This document shows positions 23,555 through 32,049 of a stretch of 46,405 nucleotides of DNA, piece by piece (position 1 is the first letter of the stretch; each line of letters begins with the position of its first letter). Origin of the DNA: DASQWP01 sp050697555 (lineage in GTDB: Bacteria; Actinomycetota; Thermoleophilia; Gaiellales; Gaiellaceae); the NCBI GenBank assembly GCA_050697555.1, contig JBOHAD010000010.1, forward strand, positions 1 through 46,405, written 5' to 3'. The notes beneath the pieces are model-generated. The model was not told the origin of the DNA. It searched no databases and saw nothing but the letters and a program-made list of their open reading frames with translations. The position numbers and the translations under genes are program-made.

Positions 23555-24146
23555 TAAGGACGACTACGACTCAGAGTTTCGCTACGACCGGGAGCCGGTC
23601 GGCGCGCTCCAAGGCCTCATCCCCGACCGGGTAGCGACCCTCGGGTCGGTCAGCAAGTCGCTCGCGCCGGCGCTCCGGCTGGGCTGGATCGTCTGCCCGC
23701 CCAGGCTCGTCGAGGCAGTCGCGAAGGAAAAGCGCCTCGACGACCGGGGCTCTCCCGGGCTCGACCAGCTCGCGCTCGCACGGCTAATCGAATCCGGCCG
23801 CTACGACCGCCACCTGCGCCGAATGCGCGCCTCCTATTCGCGCCGCCGCACCGTGCTCGTGGAGACGCTCGCGCGACTCGCGCCCCAGGTCGAACTCGGA
23901 GGGCTCGCGGCGGGCTTCCACGCGGTCGGCCGCCTCCCCGACGGACTCGAGGAGAAGGCGGTCGTGGCCGGCGCGCGGGCCCGTTCTATCGGTCTCTACG
24001 GCATGAGCCGCTTCCGCGCGAGCGGAGAGACCCATCCGCCCGAGCTCGTCCTCGGCTTCGGCAACGTCGCCGAAGCCTCGATCGAGCGCGGCATCGCCGC
24101 GATCCGGGACCTCCTAGTCGGGGCCATCGCCGACCGCGGCGGCTAA
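23553..24146 (+). pseudogene. 5'-truncated MocR/PdxR-type (GntR-aminotransferase) regulator
   Basis: Directly at the stop of the TOPRIM gene a frame opens with DDYDSEFRYDREPVGALQG, the well-conserved MocR aminotransferase-domain sequence. It continues through LGSVSKSLAPALRLGWIVCP (PLP-lysine region) to a natural-looking C-terminus. The N-terminal winged helix and about half of the aminotransferase domain are missing and there is no start codon. The break marks the right edge of the island or a deletion there. Confidence 0.8.
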
Positions 24147-24566
24147 CGACGGAGCCGGCCCGAAGCGGTCCGGCATTGAGACGATTCGCCAGGCGGTCAA
24201 GAACGCCGTCGCAGAGGGCAGCGAACACGAGATGGGGCTCGCGCGCGACAGGAGGACAGCCTGGGCGTTCCTCACTGCTGGACGGCTACGAACCGTCTCG
24301 TCACTCGCATCGTCGGCCGGATCGTGAAGATGGTTCGCCCGATGATCAACCCTGACAAACTCCAGCACCTCCGACTCGTCTCCGACGTTCGCGCTCCCCT
24401 TGCGCAAGAAGCGCGGCAGCTAAGGAGTCCGCCTGACAGGAGGGCGATAGGGTGCTCGGGGACGGCAGCCGCCGCGAGCCAGTGGTCCACCGAGAACCCG
24501 ACCATCGGCAACGGGACATATCACGCCGATCCAGGACTACTGGCGGAAAAGAGCAGGCGCTGACCC
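24147..24566. other. Gene-free stretch, no recognisable feature
   Basis: About 420 bases between the MocR fragment and the flavin oxidase. Only short frames without family resemblance occur on either strand. I see no RNA gene, repeat or clear promoter. It may hold decayed sequence from the same rearrangement. Confidence 0.4.
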
Positions 24567-26012
24567 ATGACACCCACCACCGTTGACTGGGAATCGCTGC
24601 AGCGAGCTATCGCGGGCGAGGTGATCCTGCCGGGCTCGCCTCGGTACGAGGTGGTGCGCAAGCCGACCATTGCCCGCTTCCAGAGCGTGGAGCCAAAGGC
24701 CGTGGTGCAATGCACCACCCCCGCCGACGTGTCGGCCACGATCACGTTTGCGAGGCGCGCCGGCCTGCATACGGCGGTCCGAAGCGGAGGGCACTGCTTT
24801 GCCGGGCGTTCCTCAACCGAAGGCGTCGTCATCGACGTCACGCCGCTGAGTTCCGTCTCGGTAGAAGGCGGCCTGGCACGGGTCGGCGCCGGCGCGCGGC
24901 TGGAAGCGCTCTACGACGCGCTCGATCAGCACGACCTCACCATGGCGGCCGGCTGCACTTCCTCGGTCGGCATCGCCGGGCTGGCGCTCGGCGGCGGCTT
25001 CGGGATCCTCGGCCGAAAGCACGGTCTGACCTGCGACCACCTGCTCCGAGCCGAGATCGTCCTGGCCGACGGTCGCGTCATCGACTGCGACGAGCACCAT
25101 CACGAAGAGCTGTTCTGGGCGCTCCGCGGTGCCGGTGGCGGCAACTTCGGCGTCGTCACATCGTTCGTCTTCAGGACACTGCCTGCACCCGCGACGACCG
25201 GCTTCCACCTCATCTGGCCGCTGGCGGCGGCGCCTGCGCTGATCGCGGCCTGGCAGGCGTGGGCGCCGGCCGCGCCCGACGAGCTCGATGCCACATTGCG
25301 GCTCACCGCCAGCGCCGACGCGAAGCGGCCGCCGGTCGTCAACCTCCTCGGGGCGATGCTCGGCACCGAAGCCGACACCGCGACGCTCCTCCACGACCTG
25401 GTCAGCCGGGCGGGCGCGGATCCGGCATCGGCATCCCAATGGCACGGGCCCTACCGGGAGGCGAAGCGCAGCCTTGTCGGGCTCGGATCGATCGAAACGG
25501 ACGAGCCCGCCGCTTCCGGCCAACCGCCGCAAGAAGGCCACCTCTACGGCAAATCCGAGTTCTTCCGGCGACCACTGGCAACCGAGACGATCGCAGCGCT
25601 GGTGAACAGCCTCTCACGCGGACTGGCTCCGAGCCACCTGCGCGAGCTCAGCTTCGCGCCGTGGGGCGGCGCCTACAACCGCGTGCCCACCGACGCCACC
25701 GCCTTCGCCCACCGCGACGAGCTGTTCATGATCGAACACATACTGGTCATCACCCCCGACGCCTCCATAGGCGAGCAAGAGGCCGCGCACGATTGGCTGA
25801 CGCGATCGTGGACGCTCGTACACCCATCCGGATCCGGGGGCGTGTATCCCAACTTCCCCGACCCAGATCTCGTGGACGCCGCCCACGCCTACTACGGGCA
25901 GAACTACGAGCGGCTACTGCAGGTCAAGGCAAAGTACGACCCGGACAACGTCTTCCGCTTCCACCAATCGCTTCCGAGCGCGGCGCCTGGGCATCGCGTC
26001 GCGGCACCGTAG
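24567..26012 (+). CDS. FAD-linked oxidase, berberine-bridge-enzyme-like
   Basis: A 481-residue PCMH-type flavoprotein. The FAD-binding half includes VVQCTTPADVSATITFAR and RSGGHCFAG, where the His is the usual covalent flavin attachment. It continues with VGIAGLALGGGFGILGRKHG and LTCDHLLRAEIVLADGRVI. The second covalent Cys of plant BBE is not in its usual place, so mono-covalent binding is likely. The C-terminal BBE motif NYERLLQVKAKYDPDNVFRF is complete. Bacterial relatives oxidise sugars or tailor antibiotics; the substrate here is unknown. Confidence 0.9.
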   Translation: MTPTTVDWESLQRAIAGEVILPGSPRYEVVRKPTIARFQSVEPKAVVQCTTPADVSATITFARRAGLHTAVRSGGHCFAGRSSTEGVVIDVTPLSSVSVEGGLARVGAGARLEALYDALDQHDLTMAAGCTSSVGIAGLALGGGFGILGRKHGLTCDHLLRAEIVLADGRVIDCDEHHHEELFWALRGAGGGNFGVVTSFVFRTLPAPATTGFHLIWPLAAAPALIAAWQAWAPAAPDELDATLRLTASADAKRPPVVNLLGAMLGTEADTATLLHDLVSRAGADPASASQWHGPYREAKRSLVGLGSIETDEPAASGQPPQEGHLYGKSEFFRRPLATETIAALVNSLSRGLAPSHLRELSFAPWGGAYNRVPTDATAFAHRDELFMIEHILVITPDASIGEQEAAHDWLTRSWTLVHPSGSGGVYPNFPDPDLVDAAHAYYGQNYERLLQVKAKYDPDNVFRFHQSLPSAAPGHRVAAP

Positions 26013-26079
26013 ATCCTGGACGCGGCGTCTCAAGGGCCAGTTGGCGACCTAGAACCGTCCTCCCGCGTCCCCTGCGAGG

Positions 26080-26211
26080 CACACACCTCGCAGCACCGGC
26101 TCGAGCCGATCAAGCTGCGACCCCACCCGCGGCCGCCGGTAGCGGCGGCTCGTCGCTCGCGAGCAGCCGGGCGATCGTGCGTCGGTTGATCCCCAGCCGG
26201 CTCGCGAGATC
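26080..26211 (-). pseudogene. IS21-family transposase (IstA) fragment
   Basis: On the minus strand one frame reads DLASRLGINRRTIARLLASD followed by EPP, and the next frame continues RYRRPRVGSQLDRLEPVLR. Together they match the N-terminal helix-turn-helix and first conserved segment of IstA transposases with one frameshift between. Only about 45 residues survive. The rest of the gap 26013-26417 holds no intact gene. Confidence 0.6.
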
Positions 26212-26417
26212 CCGCTAGAGATCTCGTCCGCCGTCGACCCCGTCACCTGCGCCCACTCCAGGCGCTCCGCACCTCTCGCTCGACATCACCGATCGAACGT
26301 GCATCGAAGGCGAGGCGGACACGGTCAGCCGGCGCGGCAGGGGACGCGGGCGCTGCGACTCGCTGCTCATGCACTGCCGCTTCGATGCCGGCAGGACGAT
26401 GGTGTTGCGGATGACGC

Positions 26418-26798
26418 TCAGAGCGAGGCGTAGAGATCGACGGGGACGCCATCGGGATCCTGCGTCTGCGCGTACCGCTGGCCCCAGACTGCATCCCACG
26501 GCTCCTTCTCGCCGTGGAATCCGGCCCCGGTGACGCGCTGGTAGACCTCGTCTACTTCGCCTGGGCTTCCGCACTCGAGCGCGAGCCCGATCTGGTTCCC
26601 CGTCGCCCGCGTCCACTCCGGGCGGAAGCCGCGCACCGTGTCCTCCGTGTCGAGCATGAAGCGCACCCCGTTCGGCAGGAACGTGTCGACGTGACCCTCG
26701 TCCGGCGTCTCCGGAACGTTCAGGCCGAGCAGGCGGTAGAAGCTGATCGAGCGCGTCATGTCAGAGACGACGATCGCAAGCGCGTTGAGCTGAGGCAT
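26418..26798 (-). CDS. VOC/glyoxalase-superfamily protein
   Basis: A 126-residue single VOC protein with paired beta-alpha-beta-beta-beta modules: LNALAIVVSDMTRSISFYRL at the start and IGLALECGSPGEVDEVYQRV in the second half, ending QDPDGVPVDLYASL. Candidate metal ligands are Asp/Glu in the second module. The ATG at 26798 is favoured over 26813 because GGAGG lies eight bases upstream of it. Function within the superfamily cannot be assigned. Confidence 0.85.
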   Translation of the reverse strand: MPQLNALAIVVSDMTRSISFYRLLGLNVPETPDEGHVDTFLPNGVRFMLDTEDTVRGFRPEWTRATGNQIGLALECGSPGEVDEVYQRVTGAGFHGEKEPWDAVWGQRYAQTQDPDGVPVDLYASL

Positions 26799-26930
26799 CT
26801 GAACAACCTCCATAGATGGTCGGGAGTGTGATGTGATCGAAGTTGCACGTACTGTCGGCGTGAAGGCCGAGTGAAACCCCAGAGCACGCGTTCCGCACGT
26901 GCGGAACGGTGGCTGCCGCGTAGGAAGCGT

Positions 26931-27800
26931 TCACAGGCGGTCATTCCCGCGCAGGATCCGCAGCGCGCGCACGGTCGCCCAGCCGCGCCACTCGAGCCCG
27001 CCGGCAGGCGACCAGTGCGCCCAGTCGACGTCCCAGCCGCCGTCGTGGTGCTGTTCGGCCTCGAGTCGGTCGAGGTCCGCGTCGACCGCCCGCGGGTCGA
27101 GCAGGGCGCGCAACGGGCGGTCCGGCTCGGGTGAGAAGTCGAGCGGGCGCATCGCCTCGTCCGGCTTGCCGCCGGACACGGCGATGGTCCCGTCGGGCGG
27201 CAGATGTGCGCCGAGCCGCTCGAGCTCGTCCGATGCCTCGAGCGCATCTAGGAGCTGCAGCACGTAGCGGAACTCGATCGCATCGCGAGGCGGGTCGAGC
27301 GCCGCGATCTCGTCCATCGCCCAGTCCGTCGCTCGCTGGAGCCAAGGGTGGGCCGCCACCGCCCGGTCGTGGCGCGCAACCCGGTGCGCGATCCCGAGGA
27401 CGACCGCGGTCATGTGCAGCGAGGGCGACGTCGTGTCGGTCGCGGCCCACATCGGCGCCGAGCCCGCGCTCGCGGCGCCGGGAAGCGCGAACGGCACCCC
27501 GCCGCCGGGCAGGGCGACCGCGTCCAGCCAGTCGAGGAGCCCCGCCGCCATCGGACTCGTTAGCGGCGCCACCTCCTCGAACACTTCGAACGCATGTAGT
27601 GCCGCCACCGGCTGACTGGCCGGGGCGCGGGAGTCGGGCTCCAGCGCCCACCCGAAGCCGCCGTCGGCGTTGCGGTATCCGGCGAGCACCGCCAGCGCGG
27701 CCTCCGGGTCGCCCGTTCCGGCCGCCAGCCTCGCCCGGTGGCGGTCAAGGAGCCGAGCGTTCGAGGCGACGAAGTCGAGGATCCGGTCGATGTCGGGCAT
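26931..27800 (-). CDS. Prenyltransferase/squalene-oxidase-like (alpha-toroid) protein
   Basis: A 289-residue helical protein with repeat motifs of the terpene-cyclase/prenyltransferase toroid: GYRNADGGFGWALEPDS near residue 41 and EQHHDGGWDVDWAHW near residue 255, both QW-like. It lacks the catalytic DDTA or DxDD motifs of true squalene-hopene cyclases, so an enzymatic role is uncertain. It is ten bases downstream of the DUF1579-like gene on the same strand and may be co-transcribed. Confidence 0.6.
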   Translation of the reverse strand: MPDIDRILDFVASNARLLDRHRARLAAGTGDPEAALAVLAGYRNADGGFGWALEPDSRAPASQPVAALHAFEVFEEVAPLTSPMAAGLLDWLDAVALPGGGVPFALPGAASAGSAPMWAATDTTSPSLHMTAVVLGIAHRVARHDRAVAAHPWLQRATDWAMDEIAALDPPRDAIEFRYVLQLLDALEASDELERLGAHLPPDGTIAVSGGKPDEAMRPLDFSPEPDRPLRALLDPRAVDADLDRLEAEQHHDGGWDVDWAHWSPAGGLEWRGWATVRALRILRGNDRL

Positions 27801-27810
27801 GACCGCGAAA

Positions 27811-28263
27811 CTACCCGTGCACTCGGGTCATGGTTGACTTGTAGCCACCATCCCCGGGGTAGACCCATTCGCCGGTGTTCTTGTTGCCATCATCACTGAA
27901 GGTGCCCTTGTAGTAAGCCGGGGAGCCTTTCTCGCCGCCCCAGATGGTCAGGGTGTCATCGTCTAGTTCGTAGACATAGTCCAGCGTATTGCCGACGCTG
28001 TCGTAGGCGCGCGATCTGATGTCTTCGCTGGGGTCTTGGCCGAATGGCTGCAGGTGACCGATAATCTCGATGGCGTTGACGTCATGGCCATGCAGTGTCA
28101 AGGACACGTGCTGGATGAGGAAGAAACCGCCCAGTATCCATTCGTAGGTAACGGTGCCCGTAGCGTCGCCTGTAAGGCTCCACGTGCCGACCAGCCGGTC
28201 CAGCTTCTTGAGGTCGGGATGTGGGATCGGTGCTTGATCGAAGGCTTGAGTATTGTCTGTCAT
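27811..28263 (-). CDS. DUF1579-like protein
   Basis: A 150-residue beta-rich protein. HPDLKKLDRLVGTWSLTGDA and YEWILGGFFLIQHV are the usual DUF1579/lipocalin-like start, and it ends GEWVYPGDGGYKSTMTRV. No catalytic residues are evident. The gene is visibly lower in GC than its neighbours, suggesting recent acquisition. Confidence 0.75.
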   Translation of the reverse strand: MTDNTQAFDQAPIPHPDLKKLDRLVGTWSLTGDATGTVTYEWILGGFFLIQHVSLTLHGHDVNAIEIIGHLQPFGQDPSEDIRSRAYDSVGNTLDYVYELDDDTLTIWGGEKGSPAYYKGTFSDDGNKNTGEWVYPGDGGYKSTMTRVHG

Positions 28264-28299
28264 GTGTGATTACTCCTAACGGGATAATCGTGCGCTGTT

Positions 28300-28370
28300 T
28301 ACTGATGAACCCAGGTATCTAATCTCGGACCTGTGATTCGCTCTGCCAACTGACTAAGCTCGGGTTGGTT
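28300..28370 (-). other. Degenerate tRNA-like remnant
   Basis: On the minus strand AGCTTAGTCAGTTGGCAGAGC (the D-arm pattern, here 28340-28360) is followed by an imperfect anticodon-like stem and CTGGGTTCATCAG (28302-28314), similar to a T-arm. The acceptor stem does not close and the loop sizes are wrong, so it is not a functional tRNA. It could be a leftover of an integration event. Confidence 0.3.
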
Positions 28371-28418
28371 CCAAGCTACGCGGCTCCCGCGTCCGAACAC
28401 CCGATCAGTCTGTGACAT

Positions 28419-28724
28419 TCAGTCGAGTTCCTCGACCGAATAAAGCTCGACCTCGGCCGTGCGTTTCAAGAGATAGTCGTCGTCTTCTGGGTAGTAGGTT
28501 GCGCGCAAGTAGTCGGGGCCGGCGAAGCCCTTCATCGCTTCGACCGATTCCCATAGGGAGAGCAGGAGGAACGTTGTCCGATCGTCGGTGTCCTGGCGTA
28601 GGACGTAGACGCCGCGGTTACCGTCGATCGCCCGGTAGTCCTTCAGACCGGTTTGCTGTAGATACTCGAGGTACTTGTCCCCCTTCGCCGCCGGGGTCTC
28701 TCCTCGCCAGATGCGCGCGATCAC
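28419..28724 (-). CDS. Antibiotic-biosynthesis-monooxygenase (ABM)-like protein
   Basis: A 101-residue dimeric ferredoxin-like-fold protein: MIARIWRGETPAAKGDKYLE is the typical first strand, then YVLRQDTDDRTTFLLLSLWE and SVEAMKGFAGPDYLRATYYP. The family includes small monooxygenases and heme-degrading enzymes; no cofactor site is certain. Its start overlaps the LD-carboxypeptidase stop by four bases. Confidence 0.8.
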   Translation of the reverse strand: MIARIWRGETPAAKGDKYLEYLQQTGLKDYRAIDGNRGVYVLRQDTDDRTTFLLLSLWESVEAMKGFAGPDYLRATYYPEDDDYLLKRTAEVELYSVEELD

Positions 28725-29758
28725 GCGTGGCTCGTTGTCTGCGCCCCGGCTTCCGGGGGGCTTGCCAGGGCAGGCTCAGTGATCGAGAGCGTCTGGCGGT
28801 CCGCGTCGAGGGTTGCTCCCGCCCCGAGTGGCGTCGTGAACAGATGCTTTCCGTGACCGAGCGGAAGACCGTAGATCGTCGGAACGTCGAGCGGCTGAAT
28901 GTGCCTCGCGAGCACCTCTTCGATCGAGAGCGTCTGTGGATACTCGGGCCGACGCTCGCTCCAGTCGCAGTCGACGACCTCCGAGACAACGACGCCGGCT
29001 ACGCCTTCGAGCACGCCTGCCTGTCTCAGATGCGTGAGAAGAGCGTCCATCCGCCAGGGCGACTCTCCGATCTCCTCAAGCAGGAGGATCTTTCCTTTGA
29101 GATCGATCTGCCAGGGCGTGCCGATCGTCTGACAGAGCACCCAGAGGGCGCCTCCGGCGAATTCGCCGCTTGCTTTGCCGCCCGCGAGCGTGCGGATGTA
29201 CTGGTCGTCGGGATTGCGCGGCACCTCTCCGAGCGGCTCGGTGGAGGTAACGGCGCGGAGCAGGCTTTCCTGATTCAAGGGCGGCGTCCCTACGGCGTTG
29301 ATCTTCGTCAGACCCGGCCCGTAGAAGGTCGTGAGGCCGCAGAAGCGCCGGATCGCGGCGTGGAGGACAGTGACATCCGAAGCGCCGACGAACGGTTTCG
29401 GGTTTGACCTGATCAGGTCGAAGTCGAGCTCAGGTACGAGCTGCGTCGAGCCGAACCCGCCATGGAGCGCTTGCACGACATCGACCGCCGGATCGGCGAA
29501 CATCGCGATCATGTCGGCGGCACGTTGCTCCGCCGATCCGGCGAGGTAGCCGTCGCGGGCGTCGATCCCGCCGGCGAGCTTGACGCGATAGCCGTTGCGT
29601 TCCCACCATTCGACGCCGCGCAGGAGGTCGGAGCGATTCTGGTAGGGCGACGCCGGCGCGAACACGCCGACCGTTCCTCCCGCGGGGAGCGGACGCCCGA
29701 CGAGCCGCGATCCGTTGGCGCCCAGCGGCGGGAGCTCGGTGACGGGACCGGTAGCCAT
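28721..29758 (-). CDS. LD-carboxypeptidase-family (S66) peptidase
   Basis: A 345-residue S66 peptidase-like protein. FAPASPYQNRSDLLRG at the N-terminus is normal. The nucleophile elbow reads HGGFGSTQLVPELD with Ser, followed by VGASDVTVLH. The acid and base regions are LLLEEIGESPWRMD (Glu) and YGLPLGHGKHLFT (His). Members cleave the L,D bond of muropeptides in cell-wall recycling or give microcin C7 self-immunity. Coupled by a 4-base overlap to the ABM gene downstream. Confidence 0.87.
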   Translation of the reverse strand: MATGPVTELPPLGANGSRLVGRPLPAGGTVGVFAPASPYQNRSDLLRGVEWWERNGYRVKLAGGIDARDGYLAGSAEQRAADMIAMFADPAVDVVQALHGGFGSTQLVPELDFDLIRSNPKPFVGASDVTVLHAAIRRFCGLTTFYGPGLTKINAVGTPPLNQESLLRAVTSTEPLGEVPRNPDDQYIRTLAGGKASGEFAGGALWVLCQTIGTPWQIDLKGKILLLEEIGESPWRMDALLTHLRQAGVLEGVAGVVVSEVVDCDWSERRPEYPQTLSIEEVLARHIQPLDVPTIYGLPLGHGKHLFTTPLGAGATLDADRQTLSITEPALASPPEAGAQTTSHA

Positions 29759-29834
29759 GCCGCGGAGATGCTACAAGCGAACCGATCACCAATCAAGCTA
29801 GATCATTGGTGAGCACGAGAGATGGAGCGGACCT

Positions 29835-30410
29835 CTACGCCTCGGAGACTCGGTGCCGCTCGGCGTACGAGCGCGACTTGCTCCTGCTACCGCAGACTGC
29901 CATTGAACACCAGCGGCCGCGGCGGTTCTTCGAGTGGTCGAAGAACGCCCAGCCGCAGACCTCGCTTCGGCAAGCCTTGAACCGCGGCCAGCTTCCCTCC
30001 TCCATCGCACCACAGACGATCGCGAGTATTGCCGCGAATGCGCCGGACGCCCCGCTGCGGACTGGGACGAGGGCGGCGCGCCCGTCGGTCTGGAACTGCG
30101 CCACCAGCGGCAGCGCATTGCCGTGGCTGTTGAGCGTTCGGGCGGCGGCCACAGGGAGTGGAAAGCCGTTGTTCGTCAACGCGAGCGCGCGCAGAGCTTC
30201 GCGGAGCTCGACCGCATGACGGCGATCCTGCTCGGAGACGGTTTCCGCTCTGGCCAGAAGGCGCTCGCGCAGCAGGAACGCCCGCAGCCCTTCGATCGTC
30301 GCAAACTCGTCCGGGCCATCCTCGAGATCAACGCTGTTGATGAAGTTCTGAACCAGCGCGAGCCTTCCCGGGGCCGGCTTGCGATCGCCCGGCTGTGCCC
30401 CATCCGCCAT
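29835..30410 (-). CDS. CGNR zinc-finger (ABATE-domain) transcription regulator
   Basis: A 191-residue protein from the ATG at 30410. The N-terminal ABATE-type domain contains LALVQNFINSVDLEDGPDE and LREALRALALTNNG. The C-terminal CGNR zinc finger reads FKACRSEVCGWAFFDHSKNR followed by RWCSMAVCGSR, with four Cys and the characteristic CG-x-R. It is predicted to be a DNA-binding stress-type regulator. It is divergent from azlC and may control it. Confidence 0.85.
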   Translation of the reverse strand: MADGAQPGDRKPAPGRLALVQNFINSVDLEDGPDEFATIEGLRAFLLRERLLARAETVSEQDRRHAVELREALRALALTNNGFPLPVAAARTLNSHGNALPLVAQFQTDGRAALVPVRSGASGAFAAILAIVCGAMEEGSWPRFKACRSEVCGWAFFDHSKNRRGRWCSMAVCGSRSKSRSYAERHRVSEA

Positions 30411-30489
30411 ACCTGATTGTTGTCGATTCTCGCTGGTCACGAAGAGACGCCATTGCTCGGCCCGCGCTCCCACCGACTAACGGTGTTTA

Positions 30490-31215
30490 ATGGTGAACGT
30501 GGTTCGATCCTTCCCGAGAGGCAGAACTTCGATCCTTCCCGAGAGGCAGAACGGAGGATCGTTTCGTCTCGGCCTGCGCGCGGGTGTGGCTTTCTCCGTC
30601 CCGAGCTTCGCCGTCGCCGTCTCGTTCGGCGTGCTCGCGCACACGCTTCACTGGGGCCTGATCGCGCCGCTTGTCTGCTCCGCGATTGTCTTTTCGGCCT
30701 CGGCACAGTTTGCGATCGCAGGCGTTCTTGGCGGCGGCGGCGGGCCGGCTGCAGCGATCGTCGCCGCCCTCCTCGTCAACGCACGCTTCGCACCCATGGG
30801 CATAGCGGTCGCGTCCTCGCTGAAGGGCGGAACGCTGCGCCGAGCGATCGAAGCTCAAGCGACAAACGACGCTTCCTGGGCGCTCGCCAACCAGGGCGGC
30901 GGACGCTTCAACCGCGAACTGCTCATTGGCGCGACCCTGCCTCAGTTCGTCGCCTGGGTCGGTGGCACGGCCCTCGGCCTGCTTGCCGGCGACGCAGTCG
31001 GCAACCCGACCACGTTCGGTCTCGACGTGATCTTCCCCGCCTTCTTCCTCGGCCTCCTCCTCGACGAGCTCCGCCAGGGCGCAGCTCACGTCGGCGCCGC
31101 ACTCATCGCCGGCTCGGTCGCCTTAGCCTCGCTCCCCCTCGCACCACCGGGCGTCCCAATCATCGCCGCCTGCGTCGGCGCGCTCCTCCCACTCCTCCCG
31201 CTCCGACTGCGGTGA
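30490..31215 (+). CDS. azlC: AzlC-family branched-chain amino-acid exporter subunit
   Basis: A 241-residue membrane protein with about seven helices. FRLGLRAGVAFSVPSFAVAV, then CSAIVFSASAQFAIAGVLGG and NARFAPMGIAVASSL, are typical AzlC. With AzlD it exports branched-chain amino acids or analogues. The first 21 residues are encoded largely by a 25-base tandem duplication, so the true N-terminus is uncertain. It overlaps azlD by four bases (GTGA). Confidence 0.88.
   Translation: MVNVVRSFPRGRTSILPERQNGGSFRLGLRAGVAFSVPSFAVAVSFGVLAHTLHWGLIAPLVCSAIVFSASAQFAIAGVLGGGGGPAAAIVAALLVNARFAPMGIAVASSLKGGTLRRAIEAQATNDASWALANQGGGRFNRELLIGATLPQFVAWVGGTALGLLAGDAVGNPTTFGLDVIFPAFFLGLLLDELRQGAAHVGAALIAGSVALASLPLAPPGVPIIAACVGALLPLLPLRLR
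30503..30552 (+). repeat. 25-base tandem duplication at the azlC start
   Basis: The unit beginning TTCGATCCTTCCCGAGAGGC and ending AGAAC occurs twice in direct succession (30503-30527 and 30528-30552) with no mismatch. As 25 is not a multiple of three, the two copies are read in different frames and change the N-terminus of AzlC. Confidence 0.9.
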
Positions 31216-31520
31216 CTGCGCTCTGGGTTTCGATCGTGACCGTCGCGGTTGCCAACTTCATCCTCAAGGCGGCAGGACCTGTGCTCCTGGGCGGGCGCGA
31301 GCTTCCAGCTCGTGGTCTCGCGATCATCGCGCTGCTCGCCCCAGCCATTCTCGCCGCCCTGGTCGTAACCGGGACGTTCAGCCAGGAAGGACAACTGATC
31401 GCCGACGAGCGGACTCCCGGAGTCGCGGTCGCAGGCGCCGCTCTGCTACTGCGGGCGCCGCTCCTCGTCGCGATCGGGCTCGGAACGCTTACTGCGGCCG
31501 GGCTTCGCGCCGCGTTCTAG
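31212..31520 (+). CDS. azlD: AzlD-family transporter subunit
   Basis: A 102-residue protein with four hydrophobic helices and the family signature VAVANFILKAAGPVLLGGRE near the N-terminus. The GTG start at 31212 overlaps the azlC stop, as in other azlCD operons. It is the small partner of the AzlCD exporter. Confidence 0.87.
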   Translation: MTALWVSIVTVAVANFILKAAGPVLLGGRELPARGLAIIALLAPAILAALVVTGTFSQEGQLIADERTPGVAVAGAALLLRAPLLVAIGLGTLTAAGLRAAF

Positions 31521-31525
31521 ATGTC

Positions 31526-31687
31526 ATGCTCACTGGCTGCGTTCTGGCGTTTCGATCGCGAGCCCCGATCACCGTCGCCGTCTGGACGCCCGAGCAGGGG
31601 CGCTCCCCGCTCGCGCTGATCGGCGACAGCACCGCCGCACCGTCCATCGCAGCGGCCCGCACCCAGGTCGCCGAGAGAGGAGCCTGA
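31526..31687 (+). pseudogene. Short ORF, probable 3' remnant of a mobile-element gene
   Basis: 53 residues (ITVAVWTPEQGRSPLALIGD, then APSIAAARTQVAERGA) starting six bases after azlD. It looks like the C-terminal end of a larger protein, with no obvious signal or start context. The stop overlaps the next ATG (TGATG), so it still sits in a coupled operon. Probably marks the left edge of the mobile element. Confidence 0.35.
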
Positions 31688-32019
31688 TGCCCCGCCGAGC
31701 ACGCCCCGCCGCCCCCGATGCTCCTGACCGCAGCCCAGCGGACACGATCGCGCGCCTGCTCGCGCTCGCGCTCGCAGCGCTCGCGATCACCACGATCCCG
31801 CGAACCCGGCTCGCCGACCTGCTCGCCGCCGCCGCCTGGGTCACCCTCCTCGCCAGCCTGCTCCTCACGGGACTTCTGCTCACGCGCCAAGCCCGCGCGC
31901 CGGACCAGAGCGGTCGGCGCAACCCGCGCTGCGCGCCCGCCCGCGCCGACCACCGGCTAGACGAGCAGCTCGGAAACGAACATCCGCTTGCTGACAACAG
32001 CTTCGACAGCAACCGCTAG
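31687..32019 (+). CDS. Small membrane protein of the mobile element
   Basis: A 110-residue protein with two hydrophobic helices (IARLLALALAALAITTIP and LLAAAAWVTLLASLLLTGLL) between a basic N-terminus and a polar tail. I do not recognise the family. It is coupled to the remnant ORF upstream by a TGATG overlap, and the methyltransferase gene follows 30 bases later. Confidence 0.45.
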   Translation: MPRRARPAAPDAPDRSPADTIARLLALALAALAITTIPRTRLADLLAAAAWVTLLASLLLTGLLLTRQARAPDQSGRRNPRCAPARADHRLDEQLGNEHPLADNSFDSNR

Positions 32020-32049
32020 TCCACCGGAACCTCCGCCGGCCCCGCATGT

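Noticed and set aside
17320..24146. CRISPR array or CRISPR-associated genes in the nuclease island
   Set aside because: No spaced direct repeats were seen and no Cas motifs; the first nuclease has only generic PD-(D/E)XK features.
24200..24220. CAGAGGGC, matching the end of tRNA-Thr, as a right attachment site
   Set aside because: Only eight bases match and the neighbours differ, well within chance in GC-rich DNA.
23986..24573. Several short ORFs between the MocR fragment and the flavin oxidase
   Set aside because: None resembles a known family, starts lack ribosome sites and the frames contradict each other.
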